The notes under the pieces are model-generated. The model was not told the origin of the DNA. It made no database searches and worked only from the letters and a program-made list of their open reading frames with translations. From assembly GCA_029959085.1 (NCBI GenBank), contig JARWIR010000016.1, positions 11,019,441 to 11,083,440 on the forward strand: a stretch of 64,000 bases of DNA, written 5' to 3'. Positions 34,302-45,540 of this stretch are shown here, piece after piece. The position numbers were made by a program, and so were the translations under genes. Position 1 is the first letter of the stretch, and every line of letters starts with the position of its first letter. Source of the DNA: Nemophila menziesii. Its lineage: Eukaryota; Streptophyta; Magnoliopsida; Boraginales; Hydrophyllaceae.

Positions 34302-35155
34302 GTTGTCATACAATTATTTTTGGTCAAACTTTTTCTTGTAATTTTTTTATCTTTAACAATTAAAAACTCTAAATGTTGAAATTATATTGTAGCTCTCTAT
34401 ATTACGAAAATATGATATTATACCATTTATTCTTTTGTTATTTGGAAAGATAATCAACTATTTATGATGTTTATATCAATGGTTGTTTTTATTCAATTTT
34501 TTCAATTATTTTATGTAGTTTTTTTCCGGATAATTTCAGGTGAATAAATTTTTTTTAGAGTGTTGACTTGGTTTGTGTAGAGCATTTTTTTTTTATAATT
34601 TTTTATTTTTTATATATAGACGTCCAGACCAGCATTGTGCTTGAATGTTTCTTGTTTCACTATTCGTTTACTCATTTATCTTTTACAACAATTTTCTTTA
34701 TATTATTAAAAGAAATAATTTACCGACAAAATGGGGAAAATGATATGACTAAAATAAAACACAAATACTAGTCCAAAATGGTAGTTGAGCTCAACTTAGC
34801 GTAATTAATTATTTAGTATTCCCAGGCGGCATTGTATGGTTCTTTATCTATCTATTTTTGATTGACTAAAAAAATAAAATTTAGCATTCCAATGATTGTC
34901 CAAGTTCGAGATTCGTTTATAAATTAGCACATCTAATTTCGCATTTGTAGGTGGCCTTCAGATCTAGATCTTAACCTGCAGAACTAGTATTATACATTTC
35001 ATAAAATATTCATTTGATTCTTTTTTCTACTATTTCAAAGTTTTAATTAGTCGTACAACACCCGTCCAAAAAAAAATAAAAAATTAGTCCTACAACACCT
35101 ACTATCAGTACCAGTCCACTGATGATACCCTTCTCATCAACAAATTGCTATAATA
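34302..35155. other. AT-rich spacer
   Basis: No gene, RNA or element recognised. Confidence 0.4.
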
Positions 35156-35163
35156 AGATTCTA

Positions 35164-35407
35164 ACTACTGGGACTAGCTCAGTGGTCAGGACCCTGTCTC
35201 TCAACTAGGAGGTACAGGGTTCGAATCCCCTCAACCGTGTTATTTCTTGAGCCCTTAAAGGGGGTAAGCAAGGGGTGCATGGTTCGAGTCTCCTCCCTGA
35301 ACATGGGTAACCTAGTTCTGATTAAGTGGGAGTATGCATGAGGAGGCGTGTATATTTCCTATGGGATTAGTCGTGGTGCGCGTAAGCTGGCCCGGACACC
35401 CATACAT

Positions 35408-35440
<33 letters not shown>
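35164..35440 (+). mobile_element. tRNA-derived SINE with poly(A) tail and TSD
   Basis: Pol III boxes are clear: A box TAGCTCAGTGG and B box GGTTCGAATCC. The body has GGTAACCTAG, GCATGAGGAGGCGTGTATAT and a 3' domain GGATTAGTCGTGGTGCGCG, TAAGCTGGCCCGGACACC, widespread in SINEs of asterids. It ends in about 30 A. The flanking direct repeat AGATTCTA occurs at 35156-35163 and 35441-35448. The body repeats the B-box-like GGTTCGAGTC once more at about 35281, so it may be a dimeric head. Confidence 0.85.
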
Positions 35441-35443
<3 letters not shown>

Positions 35444-35518
35444 TTCTAGTAAGAATGGCAACCGGTTTGATTTTTTATAAAAATCAAAAACTATAATTAT
35501 AACCGTTTATATTATTTA

Positions 35519-36995
35519 AAGAGAAAATACCATTTAGGGTCTTGAACACACCCCCCTCTTGAAGATAGGAACCCCGCCTAGAGTCTTTTCTTACTAAAGA
35601 CCTCGGAAGGTTTTTAACACATGAAACCAAAAACTTCAATTACTTTACTACCCTTTTTTTTCTTTTTCCCTATATATACTAAATATAACATTTTACTATT
35701 CCAAGCTCATTATTCTCTCTCTTCTCTCACATCTCTCTCCTCCCCTACCTCTCTCTCCTCCCCCAGCTCCCAAACCTCCACCACCACCACCATAACACAA
35801 CCACCACCACCGAATATGCAGTCATGGCTCTTTCTTCTTCTCCAACAAGCAGCAATGGAAACTGCTTCTTCTTCTCCCTCTTTTGCTGCCATGGACCTCC
35901 GACTGCCGCCATCAGCCACCACCACCTCCGAGATCCAGCAGAATAGAGCTCCAGCAGTGAATGTTATATTCATAGTAGAACACGGATCTAGCCATGGTGA
36001 AGCGGCGACAGGTTTTCGGCCATGGTGAAGCTCGAACCTCGAACCTCGCTGCACAGTTTTCCCGCCATGGTGAAGCTCGAACATCGAACCTCGCTGCACA
36101 GTTTTCCGGCCATGGTGAAGCTCGAACCTCGCTGCGAGATGAAGGCCACCACCACTGCAACTCAGATCGAGGCTACATACCACCACTGGTCCAGATCTGC
36201 TCCATTTCAAGCATCTCGCGCGTAGTTGAGTTGCTCGCCGGAGAACCCAAGCTCCATGGCTGCTCCGATTTGTGCAGCACGATCTAGCACGCTGCTCCTC
36301 CACCACCTGCAGCAGCGAAGCAACGAAGACAGCATCCATGGCAGCACTGGAGTGCTCAGATCTCGAACAGGTTCCGGCCATGGCTGCCACCTACACCAAC
36401 TCCGTGCGTGGCCAGATCATGAACGACGGCCTGAGCAGACTGGATTTTTTTTTAACTCGCGTACACAGTACGTTTTTAGTTTAGTTTTTTTTCGGATCTG
36501 GTTTGACCAGATCTGGTCAACCTTGTAATTAGTTTAGGTTTTTTATTTTGAATGAAATGAATAAAATGGTATTTAATACACATTGATTTTTATAGAGTGT
36601 TCATTTAATTTCAAAGAGTACTCCTAATATTTCATAGAGTACTCCGACTATTTTATAGAGTATTCGTTTAATTCGTCAGAGTATTCGTTTAATTATCGGA
36701 GTACTCACCAAATTCATTGAGTACTCAGCAAATTCTCGGAGTACTCTATGTTTTTTCCGGTGACCGGTGGCCTGAGGTCGGTGGTCGGTGGTCCGTGGTC
36801 CGTGGTAGGTGGTGGGAGATTGGAGGTAGGTGGGTAGTGGTAGGTAGTGGAGAGAGAAACAGTGACATCACATTTTTTTGTCTTTTAGTGTTAGTAAGGG
36901 TAGAAAAGACTATTGTAAAAAATGATGTCCCTAAGAAGAATAACTTTTTTGAAAGTACTCTATAGAGAAGAAAGATGGTCTCCAAGACCCTATAT
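35519..36995 (+). mobile_element. Unclassified non-autonomous element, family member A
   Basis: Imperfect inverted ends: TTTAGGGTCTTGAACAC at the left and, in reverse, TATAGGGTCTTGGAGACC at the right. The outer 150-400 bp on each side match element B (50790-52235, inverted), for example TTACTAAAGACCTCGG near the left and AACACTAAAAGACAAAAAAA (reverse) near the right, while the GC-rich cores differ. The core has CT-rich leader-like sequence, a 45-bp tandem repeat and long overlapping ORFs on both strands without a recognisable domain; GTACTC/GAGTACTC words recur at 36615-36750. Captured-gene elements such as Pack-MULEs are a possible class. Confidence 0.6.
35992..36135 (+). repeat. 45-bp tandem repeat in element A
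   Basis: Units starting CCATGGTGAAGCTCGAAC begin at 36020, 36065 and 36110, with a shorter unit at 35992. The period is a multiple of three, so every frame repeats a 15-residue block. No stop falls inside the unit in several frames. Confidence 0.88.
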
Positions 36996-38151
36996 ATAAT
37001 TCACCCTTAATTAAAACCATAACCTAATGGTTTTAACCATCGGTTACACTTTTCAAAACCATAACCATATTATTCGGTTTCGTTTTATTAAACGGTCTTC
37101 CGGTTTTTAACCATAATCAAATGTAAATTTAATAAATATATTATTTTTCATAAAATAAAACTACACATATAAGAAAAATATTCATAGTATATAAAATATT
37201 GTGTTGGTTTTTTATTAAATTGCATATTTATTATTTAGTTGGTAAAATTTAGTATTTGGATTTTGGTTTTAGAATTGCAAGATATCTAATTTAAGCTAGA
37301 TTATTAAAGAATTTGATAATATATATGATAAAAATGGTTTTCGGTTATTCGGTTTTATTTTTATTTAAAACCACAACCTAACGGTTTTAACAAACAGTTA
37401 CCCTTTTCAAAACCATAACCTAATGGTTTTAACCACGGTTATATAATTCGGCTTTTAATCGGTTCGGTTTTTAACCGTAACCATTGTCATCCCTAGATTC
37501 TAGAGGTAAATGATGAAGATGATGGTAAATATTTCAATTTCGACTAGGAAAAAAATATATTTGAACTCGTTCAATTATTAACATGTTCAATATCAAGTTT
37601 AAATTTAACTTCATTCAGAAAACTGTATCGTTCAAGTTCGTTCGTTAACTGTTCGCTTATATATGAATTATAAATTAATATTTTATTTATCGTCGTAGAT
37701 TTTAATATATATGTCTACAATAATAAATCACATCGATGTAGCCTCATTTGCTCTTTAACTGATCTTGGCATGCCTTATCCTTATACCCTTGATATAATTG
37801 GATATTAGATCTCTAGAAAAAATATGATATATTTTTTCTTATCAAATACCCTTTTAAATCCTATTTTTTTCTATTCAAGGAAATACTTGGAGTTATGAAA
37901 GGTTTTTCTATATATTTTCCGTGGCGTCTCATAGTTGTATCGTCTTTACCAAATTATATTTCGAATTTCGAATCCCTCTGCGTAAACTAAAAAATCACCC
38001 GTTTTGACGGAGGTGGAATTACCTAAGTGACACCCGTCACATCTATCCATCTTTTATATGTTTCAAAATTTTTGATTTTTATGACAATAGGGTAATCATT
38101 ACTGTTTATTAGTATTCCAATCATTGTCGAATCGAAACATTTTGTCTCTAG

Positions 38152-38750
38152 TACGCACCATCTTCACACCCGCACACTCATGCACAAACACTCACGCACG
38201 CACGCACGCAGAAACACACATACGCACACGCACATCTACACCCCCACACATACCCCACACCCACCCCGCACACACACACCCCCCACACACACCCCCACAC
38301 ACATACATCCCCTACACACACAAACACCCCCCCACACACACGCGACCTGCACGCACACACACTCACACACACATGCATACACACACCTCCGCCCACACAC
38401 GAGAGCACACCCACCCCACACCCACTCACCTCACACACACATGTAGGTACACATGCACACACACACCCCCACACACACACCCACACCCACACACACATAA
38501 ACACCCGCACACACACAAACACGCACGTACATACACACATACACATATGCTTGCACACACACACACGGATACACACATACACGCGCACATCCCCAACCCA
38601 TCAACCCACCCACATCCTCCCTCTCCCTCACACACCACACACACACACACGTACACACACACATACACACATACACCCACACCCACCCACGCACACACCC
38701 ACACCCACCCACACATACCCACACACCCACCCACACACACATTCACTATT
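38152..38750. repeat. CA-rich microsatellite/minisatellite, ~600 bp
   Basis: Almost pure ACAC with interspersed CCC and GCAC words on the plus strand. It generates many long ORFs on both strands (Thr-His or Val-Cys rich) that are repeat artefacts. It abuts the Copia relic on its right. Confidence 0.95.
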
Positions 38751-38769
38751 GGTTAGTTCCTCAAACTCT

Positions 38770-39800
38770 TGAACATGGTTTTGTTTACGCAGAAGTGTCA
38801 TGAAGCACGGGTGTCAAGGATCCACTCGCTTTTGTTTTCCACCAAGTAAGCCTCAACCATTACCGCGACGATTATTTCTCCGGTTTTGGTTAGGTTTGAA
38901 GCATGTTTTGGACCCAGAACTGCTCTAAGAATACACTCAAAAGCTTTGTGTCCTTTACCACAACAATAACATGCACCTTTAGGTTTTTAAATCTTAACAG
39001 AAGTTTTGAACCTTCCGCCTTGTTTGTTAGAGTTGTTGCAGTTCTTGTTTCCCCTAGATTTTGAATTGTTAGCGTATTGCTGTTTTCCAATTTCTTTGAA
39101 CATGTCCTCGTTACCTAAGCCTGAACTTTCAACAAGGTTAGCCTTCAAGGAATAGGGAGGGAAAGAGAGAGAACTGTCCTTGAGCCGATTAGATTATTTG
39201 ACTTGCATGTGACTGAAGAGTTCTTGGAGAGTTATTTCCTTATTTTTGTGTTTGAGGTGGTTACGGTATTTACTCCAAGATGGAGAAAATTTCTCAAGTA
39301 GAATATTGGATTGAAAAATTTCGCACATCTTCATGCCTTCTTCGATTACCTCCGCGCATAGGTTTTCATACACATTAAGTTGTCCAAGCATCGGTTTCTT
39401 ATCCACAAGAATGAAGTTGTACCAGTTACCGTGACGTATTTCTTTTTACCAGAATCATCAGCCTCATATTTCTTCTTGAGAGTTTCTCATATGACCTTTG
39501 CCGACTTTTCTTTAACAAGGAGATAAAAAATAGACTTTGGAATATTGTTCAACATCCATCCCCGAGCCATTGTATTCGCTATTTTGAACTTGGCTACGAG
39601 GGCAAGATATCTTGATTGTTCTTCTTCGGTAGGAAATCTGTTTTCCACCATAAGTGGAGGATCTTTGACTATAGCAAAGTCTAGTTCGTACTGAACAAGA
39701 CATATCAAGATCTTTTTGTGCCCAAAACTTGTAGTTGGAACCATTAAGGAGCTCCAGCTTATTCACTATCGGGAAAGACCTTTGCATTGAAGGATGAAGT
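38770..39800 (-). pseudogene. Ty1/Copia gag to protease relic, minus
   Basis: Reading leftwards: LLNGSNYKFWAQKDL (gag start), MARGWMLNNIPKSIFYLLV, then a gag middle with LSPSW-like FSPSWSKYRNHLKHK and TLQELFSHM, a zinc knuckle CYCCGKGHKAFEC (CX2CX4HX4C), and the protease start WILDTRAS, where the usual G of DTGAS is R. Several frameshifts separate these parts. Everything after protease is replaced by the CA-rich satellite. The first Met is near 39787. Confidence 0.75.
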
Positions 39801-40360
39801 AACTGCCGAGATTGAAAATGTCATTTCAAAAAGAACCGGTGATATAAAATATTATCTTTTTAAATTATTGGGAAAAAATGTAAATCACCAATTTTTTAAA
39901 CAATAGGAATGGAAATCCATAAAAATAATGTATTTCGATTAAAGTAAAAACTCTATCTATTACAGTATAGGAAATACAAAACGCAGCTTACACAGAATCG
40001 AAAAGTAACAACTACACGGAAATAATATTGGCCTTAAAAAGATATTCCGGTGCACCGGTTATCTCTAACAGAGAATTTCTACTGCTGCAGAATAATTTTT
40101 TGAGAGAAGTAGAAAGTAATTCTTTTTTTCTTTTCTGATTCGTTTCGTAGCTAAGGAAAATGGGAGAAGGCTTGTATTTATAGGTGAGGGGAGGCTCTAT
40201 CAGAATCGTCAGTATAAATTCTCTTGAATTACTCCATTATTTTTGACGTTTTGGATGTTACATCTGTTACACCTTTTCAAATTCCAGCACTGAACCTGGA
40301 CACTTTGTTGACTTCTGATTCATTTCTGTATTGATCAAGTCCTGTAACACCTAAGTTTTG
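39801..40360 (-). other. Possible leader/LTR of the minus Copia relic
   Basis: Sequence upstream of the gag relic on its strand. No second LTR copy is available for comparison in the window, so the boundaries cannot be set. No gene. Confidence 0.3.
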
Positions 40361-40588
40361 AATGGAGAATATTTTGGTTTTGAATTTCCATCGACTACTA
40401 TAATTACCAGCTATCTTCCACCACAATCACTTAGAAAACTTGTTTTATTTTTTATTTTTTTTACTCCCCAAACTCGGGTATCCCACCATTATCTTAATCT
40501 AGCTTTGTTTCTTTATCATGGTCTTGATAACCATGTATTAAAAAGACTAATTACAAATCGTTAAAAATAATTCAACTTTACCTAGTGA

Positions 40589-40597
40589 TTATAAATA
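40589..40597 (+). promoter_or_regulatory. Putative TATA box of oxidoreductase copy 1
   Basis: TTATAAATA lies 107 bp before the ATG at 40704, a normal spacing for a plant TATA box with a short leader. Motif only. Confidence 0.45.
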
Positions 40598-40703
40598 CGA
40601 TAGATGTCTAAAGCTTTTTGCTTTCATCGTACCCTTTCCTTGTCCGGTTAGAACGTAGCGGTCTTCACGCTTCCGTCTTCATCATAAAACTTGCTAGAAG
40701 AAG

Positions 40704-41897
40704 ATGGCAGATCAACAGGTGGTGCGTTTTGGTATTCTAAGCTGTGCTAACATAGCACGTAAAGTTTCAAGATCCATATTACTTTCATTAAACTGCACTA
40801 TATCTGCAATTGGTAGCCGTTCGCTTGATAAAGCATCAAAGTATGCTATAGAGAATAATTTTCCTCCTTCAGCTAAGGTGTATGGAAGTTACGAGGCAGT
40901 ATTGGACGACCCAGATGTTGATGCTGCTTACATTCCTCTTCCCACAAGCATGCACGTGAAGTGGGCTGTAATGGCGGCTGAGAAGAAGAAGCACGTGCTG
41001 TTAGAGAAGCCAGTGGCACTTAATGTGAAAGAGCTTGATGTTATTCTCCTGGCTTGTGAAGCTAATGGAGTTCAGTTTATGGATTGCACCATGTGGATCC
41101 ACAATCCTCGTACTACTAGGATGCGAGAATTTCTATCTGATCCTCAGCATTTTGGCAAACTTAAATCGGTAAGATTTCACTTTTCTTCTTTAATGCATAA
41201 GATAGGGGCTAACCCACCTCGAAATATTATGTTGAGACTTGAGCATATGTATATATCTTAAAATATATTTGTACAGATGCACAGTGTGTTTTCATTTGCT
41301 GCTGATGATGATTTTCTCAAAAACGATATTCGCGTAAAACCAGATCTGGATGCTCTTGGTGCCTTGGGAGATGCAGGCTGGTATTGCATCAGAGCGAGTC
41401 TTTTGGCAAATGATTACGAAATGCCTAAAATAGCAATTGCTTTGCCCAATCCTGAATTTAATGAAGCAGGCGTAATTTTGTCATGTGGAGCTTCATTAAG
41501 TTGGGAAGACGGAAAATTAGCAACTTTCTATTGCTCTTTTCTAACCAATTTGACCATGGACATCTCTGTTCTTGGTACCAAGGGAAATTTGCGTGTTCAT
41601 GATTTCGTTATTCCCCATCAAGAAAATGTTGGGCAATTTTATGTGACGTCAAACTCTAAATGGGCTCATCTCTCTTTAGGGTGTGAACCTAAACCAACTG
41701 AACACGTGATAACAACGGATCTTCCTCAGGAAGCTCTCATGGTGAGTGAGTTTTCAAGATTAGTCCAAGGTATAATACATCAAGGTTTTTCACCTGAGAA
41801 GAAATGGCCAACCATTAGTAGAAAGACACAAGCTGTGGTGGATGCCGTGAACGCCTCGATTGTGAAAGGTTTTGTGCCTGTTGAGGTCGTGTATTAG
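40704..41897 (+). CDS. Gfo/Idh/MocA oxidoreductase, At4g09670-like, copy 1
   Basis: Join 40704-41168 and 41277-41897 (GT-AG, phase 0), 361 residues, the usual length of this plant family. Family members are cytosolic NAD(P)-dependent dehydrogenases related to dimeric dihydrodiol and D-xylose dehydrogenases; the substrate of this clade is unsettled. N-terminal Rossmann part: VRFGILSCANIARKV, AIGSRS, YIPLPTSMHVKW, and the signature LLEKPVALN with the EKP lysine. Then MWIHNPRT and the C-terminal alpha/beta domain DLDALGALGDAGWYCIR, DISVLGTKGNLRVHDFVIP, ending VPVEVVY. The nucleotide-binding loop has GILS where copies 2 and 3 have GILG. The short 108-bp intron and intact frame indicate a working gene. 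It is about 11 kb from copy 2. Confidence 0.9.
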
Positions 41898-42600
41898 TCT
41901 ATATTTATCTACATAGCAGTGTGTATGAATGGCTTATAAGCTTAACGTATAAGCTGTAGATCTTGATTGGTTTATGTGGATTTGTATTAATAAAAGGGTT
42001 GATGGAACGAGAGATCCTGTACTCAATAGTTCACGTGAATCAAAATATTAACTTTCTAAATCTTATGGGCAAAGAAGGAATTTGCTCCAACAATTATTTT
42101 AAAACTCTAATTTTAAAATTTTATAAATTAACTTTATTTCAATAGTGTTTCTATCTTATTTTTAATTATTAATATTTTTTAAATCTTTATGCTATATATT
42201 AAAAAATATTATAAATTATTTTTAATATTTAAATTATAATTATAAGAATTTTTATCAATTTTTTATAAATTTTAGAAATATCTCATTTATATTTTTCAAA
42301 AGATTAAATTGATTAATTTGTTTTTAATTTTTTAAAAATATATTAAATAAGATTCATTAAAATTTAAACTGAATTATAAAAAAAAAATCCACACCAAATT
42401 ATAAAACACAAACATAAGCAAAAGAATAAAAAAAGGAAAATAAACATCAACATAAATAAAAGTATTTAAAAATAAAAGAAAATAAATGTGGCTAACTTTT
42501 TTTCTCCATAGATGTAGCTATGTTTAAGTTTCAAATTGGGGTTTTTAAATGGGGTTCTTGATTGTGTTGAGCCTCTTCGAGTATAAAATTAGGATAGTCA
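41898..42600. other. 3' flank of copy 1, AT-rich
   Basis: AT-rich with no gene; contains the 3' UTR and AATAAAAG-like polyadenylation words near 41989. Confidence 0.45.
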
Positions 42601-42604
42601 ACTA

Positions 42605-42631
42605 CCAATTGTAGCTTTTAGCTACAATTGG
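42605..42631. repeat. Perfect 12-bp hairpin
   Basis: CCAATTGTAGCT (42605-42616) and AGCTACAATTGG (42620-42631) with a 3-base loop. It marks the left side of the repeat-rich block that follows and may be part of its end or an unrelated MITE scrap. Confidence 0.85.
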
Positions 42632-42649
42632 ATTCCATTGGATTTAGCC

Positions 42650-43760
42650 TTAGGTTTAGATTAAAACCCACTCTCTCTTACTAGAAAACTCACCCCTCCC
42701 CCTCTTTCTCTCTGCTTCCGTTCGTTCCCAGCAAAGTCGTCGCCCTTTTGCACCAGAAAACCGCCGCCCTCCTGCACTAGAAAACATGCCCCCCCTCCGG
42801 TCTCATCTTTCTTCTGTTCCAACATATTTCAACCTCCCTCCATTTATTCCAGTATCACTTCCACTCTGTTCCCCGCAAAGCCGCCACCCTACTGTATCAG
42901 AAAACCACTGTCGTGGACGTCGAATCTCTTCAGATCTGGCCATTATCCACCTTATTCAGCACAAATCACAGTCAGATCCCGCCACACTTCTTCTTCTCCA
43001 CCACTATGAGCGTCGCCCCCTTCATCGATCTCAGATCTATTTATTCAGACCTCCAATAACGTACCCATTTTTGCATTTTCAGGGGGTATATACCCACTGC
43101 TTTGTATATTCAGGGGGTATTCCGCTCAAGCAAGCCATTTCTTCCACTCGTCTGTACAAGATCTCTCCGTGAAGTTAAAAACGCCGCCTCACCTTCTCAC
43201 CTCCTCACCTCCATTTTCACCACCAGAAATTCGACGCCATTCGTTAAGATCTCACCACCAGAAAAGCGCTCCTTTGTACAAGATAACCACCATTAACGAG
43301 CCACAAAAGGCCACGTCTTAGGAAACCATTCTCATGATGCCACCTCCACCACCATGAGCGTCACCCCCTTCATCGATCTCAGATCTGTTTAGTCAGATCT
43401 TGATCTGTTAACGTACCCATTGCGTTGCATTTTTAGTGGGTATATACCCTCTGTTTTGTAGTTTTTGTAGGCATATACCCGCTATTTTGCATTTTTTATG
43501 GGTATGGATCTTTATCATTGAGCTGGAATGCCATGGACCTTGACAAGAAAAAATGTATTGTGAAAACAGTGGGTATATACCCCCGAATTATAGCACGAAC
43601 CTTGGCAAAAAAAGGACATTGTATCATAAAATTAAAACCAGAAATTTTCAACATGGACTTGTAATATAATTAAAATAAAATAGTGGGTATATACACCCAC
43701 TATACACCTATATAACAACACGCACTAAGGGAGAGTACGTGTCGGCTTTATCCGGTTTTG
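42650..43760. repeat. Unclassified repeat block with GGGTATATACCC words
   Basis: A C/T-rich first half and a diverged direct repeat of about 115 bp (42998-43110 and 43347-43465; shared TTCATCGATCTCAGATCT and AACGTACCCAT). The palindromic word GGGTATATACCC or close variants occurs at about 43084, 43438, 43570 and 43684. Short ORFs have no recognisable domain. It resembles elements A and B in style but I see no shared ends. Confidence 0.5.
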
Positions 43761-44465
43761 AGGTAAACCAAAGGTAATATATTTGAGTTTAAGGAATTGC
43801 TTGAGTAATCTAATGGTAGGGTAAAAAGAAGTTTATCCTCGGTTTAATTCGGATTACCTTTTGGTTACCTTCGGTTTACCCATATTAGTCAACAATAGTC
43901 AAACTTTTTTTAACGCATGAAAGAATTAAAAAAATGATAAATTTGAAAATTTGTAGCATATAGGTTAGATTTGCAGATCATGGTTTGGTGATAAGAGAAA
44001 GAAAGAGTGAGATAGAGGAGAGTGGCATTTTTTTTTTTGGAATATCCAATAAATTAAATGAAAAATTTCTCTGGTAAGCATGTTTTGTATTTTTTTATTA
44101 CACAGTTTTTCGGTAAACCCAACCCAATAGCTTAGGTAATATATAGGTATAATACATGGGCCTGAAAAATCATAAGATAACCTAATGAGTAAGATTGACA
44201 TAGGTAAAATTAATATAGGGTTTGGATCGATTTGGTTTAATTAACACGATTTTACAGGTTTGTTAAAATTCTACTCTACCCTAATACACATACTTACACA
44301 AATATTTAGCTCTACCCTAACACACATACCTACACGAATATTTAGCTCATATATCAAGTTTCTATTCTTCAATACTACGTGTATATAAATATACACACAA
44401 ACATATCACTTTCTATGTTACTATTTTATTTGGTCTAGTTTTTTCTTTTTATTCAAACTCCACAT
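43761..44465. other. Gene-free spacer
   Basis: AT-rich with a short direct duplication around 44270-44345 (CTCTACCCTAAYACACATAC followed by TACACRAATATTTAGCTC). No gene. Confidence 0.45.
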
Positions 44466-44720
44466 ATATATAAGGGTTAATGCTCAATAAACCTTGCAGC
44501 CTTGTCCACTATCTCGTAAAAAAAGCATTGTCTTTATTAAAGAATAGTGAGTTATGGGAAGCTCCCCATAGCTCAAAATTTTAGTTCTGGGAAGCTTCCC
44601 ATAACTCGACTGTTCTTTTTATGGACAAAAAAGGTTAAAAAATAAAATGTATGATGCCTTTTATGGGCAAAAAAATGATGGTTGTGGTGAGGGGAAATTA
44701 ATTCTAACTTGAGGGGTTTC
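44466..44720. mobile_element. Fold-back MITE beside the Copia 5' LTR
   Basis: Starts GGGTTAATGCTCAATAAACC, like the reverse complement of 10290-10496. Core hairpin arms GTTATGGGAAGCT (44551-44563) and AGCTTCCCATAAC (44593-44605). Its right edge runs into the truncated 5' LTR of the Copia element. Confidence 0.5.
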
Positions 44721-44732
44721 TTGGGAATTAAT

Positions 44733-45345
44733 CATATATATTTGAGTGAAGTATTATTCTACATATTAAGTTTTTTGGCTCTTTTTGGACTCGTGGTGAC
44801 GTGGCGTGTTCGTGGACCTTGATCTTGTTCTTGATACTACGCTCCTAATATATTCTTGTGGGATGTCTCATATAAAAGGCTCAAGCCTTTGACAGAAGTC
44901 AGACTAATCCATTCTCTTCACCCTCGACGCGTTTCATCTTCTTCTCTCAATCTCAAAACCTAGTTCTTAAGAAACCTTTGGTTTCTGATCTTTAGCATTG
45001 TAATCGTGGTAGATTTATCCTCTTGATTGTAATATCTCTTGTAATTTGTGAGAATCCTCTTGATTCATCACTAGATAGCCTTCAACCTAGTGTTAGGGTT
45101 AGAGATTTTTGGTAGAAGTTTTTCATTCGATTTGTGTTGTGTAATCTTGAGATTGGTACCGAAACTTGTAACCTCGTGGCATTATAGTGACTAAGCTACT
45201 CTCATTGGAGCTCAACGTGGATGTAGGTCATTTTTTTGGCTGAACCACGTAAATCTTGGTGTTCTGTATCTTTCTGCACTTTATTGTTATATTTCTTTAA
45301 AACCAAAACGTTTCTAAACTTAGATCTTTGGAGAGATTTTTTACA
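44733..45345 (+). repeat. 5' LTR of the Copia element
   Basis: Direct repeat of 49531-50163 minus the first ~20 bases. Contains a TATA box TATAAAAGG at 44871-44879. The expected TGTTAG terminus is replaced by unrelated sequence, so the left end is damaged. Confidence 0.85.
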
Positions 45346-45350
45346 AATAG

Positions 45351-45362
45351 GGGTATCAGAGC
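45351..45362 (+). other. Primer-binding site
   Basis: GGGTATCAGAGC, one base from the TGGTATCAGAGC site used by plant Copia elements (complementary to initiator Met-tRNA). Confidence 0.8.
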
Positions 45363-45540
45363 TTTATATAAATCTTCTTCGGTCTTCTTTGCCGTCTTTG
45401 ATTTAGTTCTTCAAAAGTCTTGGGTCTTCTAGATCTGGTTTTCTTAAACGTGAGGGTTTTATCGGTGTTTCTGTTTTACGATCTTCTAAAACGGTTTAAG
45501 GGGTTTCTTGAAATTTCTCTATTCTAAACTAATATCTTAG

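Larger units (their letters stand above)
35450..37495. mobile_element. hAT-type MITE with 8-bp TSD, interrupted
   Basis: Ends TAAGAATGGCAAC and, in reverse, TAGGGATGACAAT. The 8-bp GATTCTAG at 35442-35449 and 37496-37503 is a perfect target-site duplication, as hAT transposases make. The original MITE is 35450-35518 plus about 36996-37495 and contains repeated AAAACCATAACC and AATGGTTTTAACC words. It was later split by the element at 35519-36995. No coding sequence of its own. Confidence 0.82.

Noticed and set aside
35164..35240. True tRNA gene at the SINE head
   Set aside because: A and B boxes are present but the stem pairing is poor and the sequence continues into a SINE body with poly(A) and TSD.
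35621..36528. Overlapping ORFs of 70-226 codons on both strands of element A
   Set aside because: Tandem repeats with a period divisible by three keep several frames open at once; no start context, domain or splice pattern supports a host gene.
38124..38756. Several long overlapping ORFs on both strands (Thr/His-rich and Val/Cys-rich)
   Set aside because: They are translations of the CA-rich satellite; no codon structure or domain.
42786..43296. ORFs of 128 and 64 codons
   Set aside because: C/T-rich repeat block; no recognisable domain and the direct repeat shows it is non-genic.
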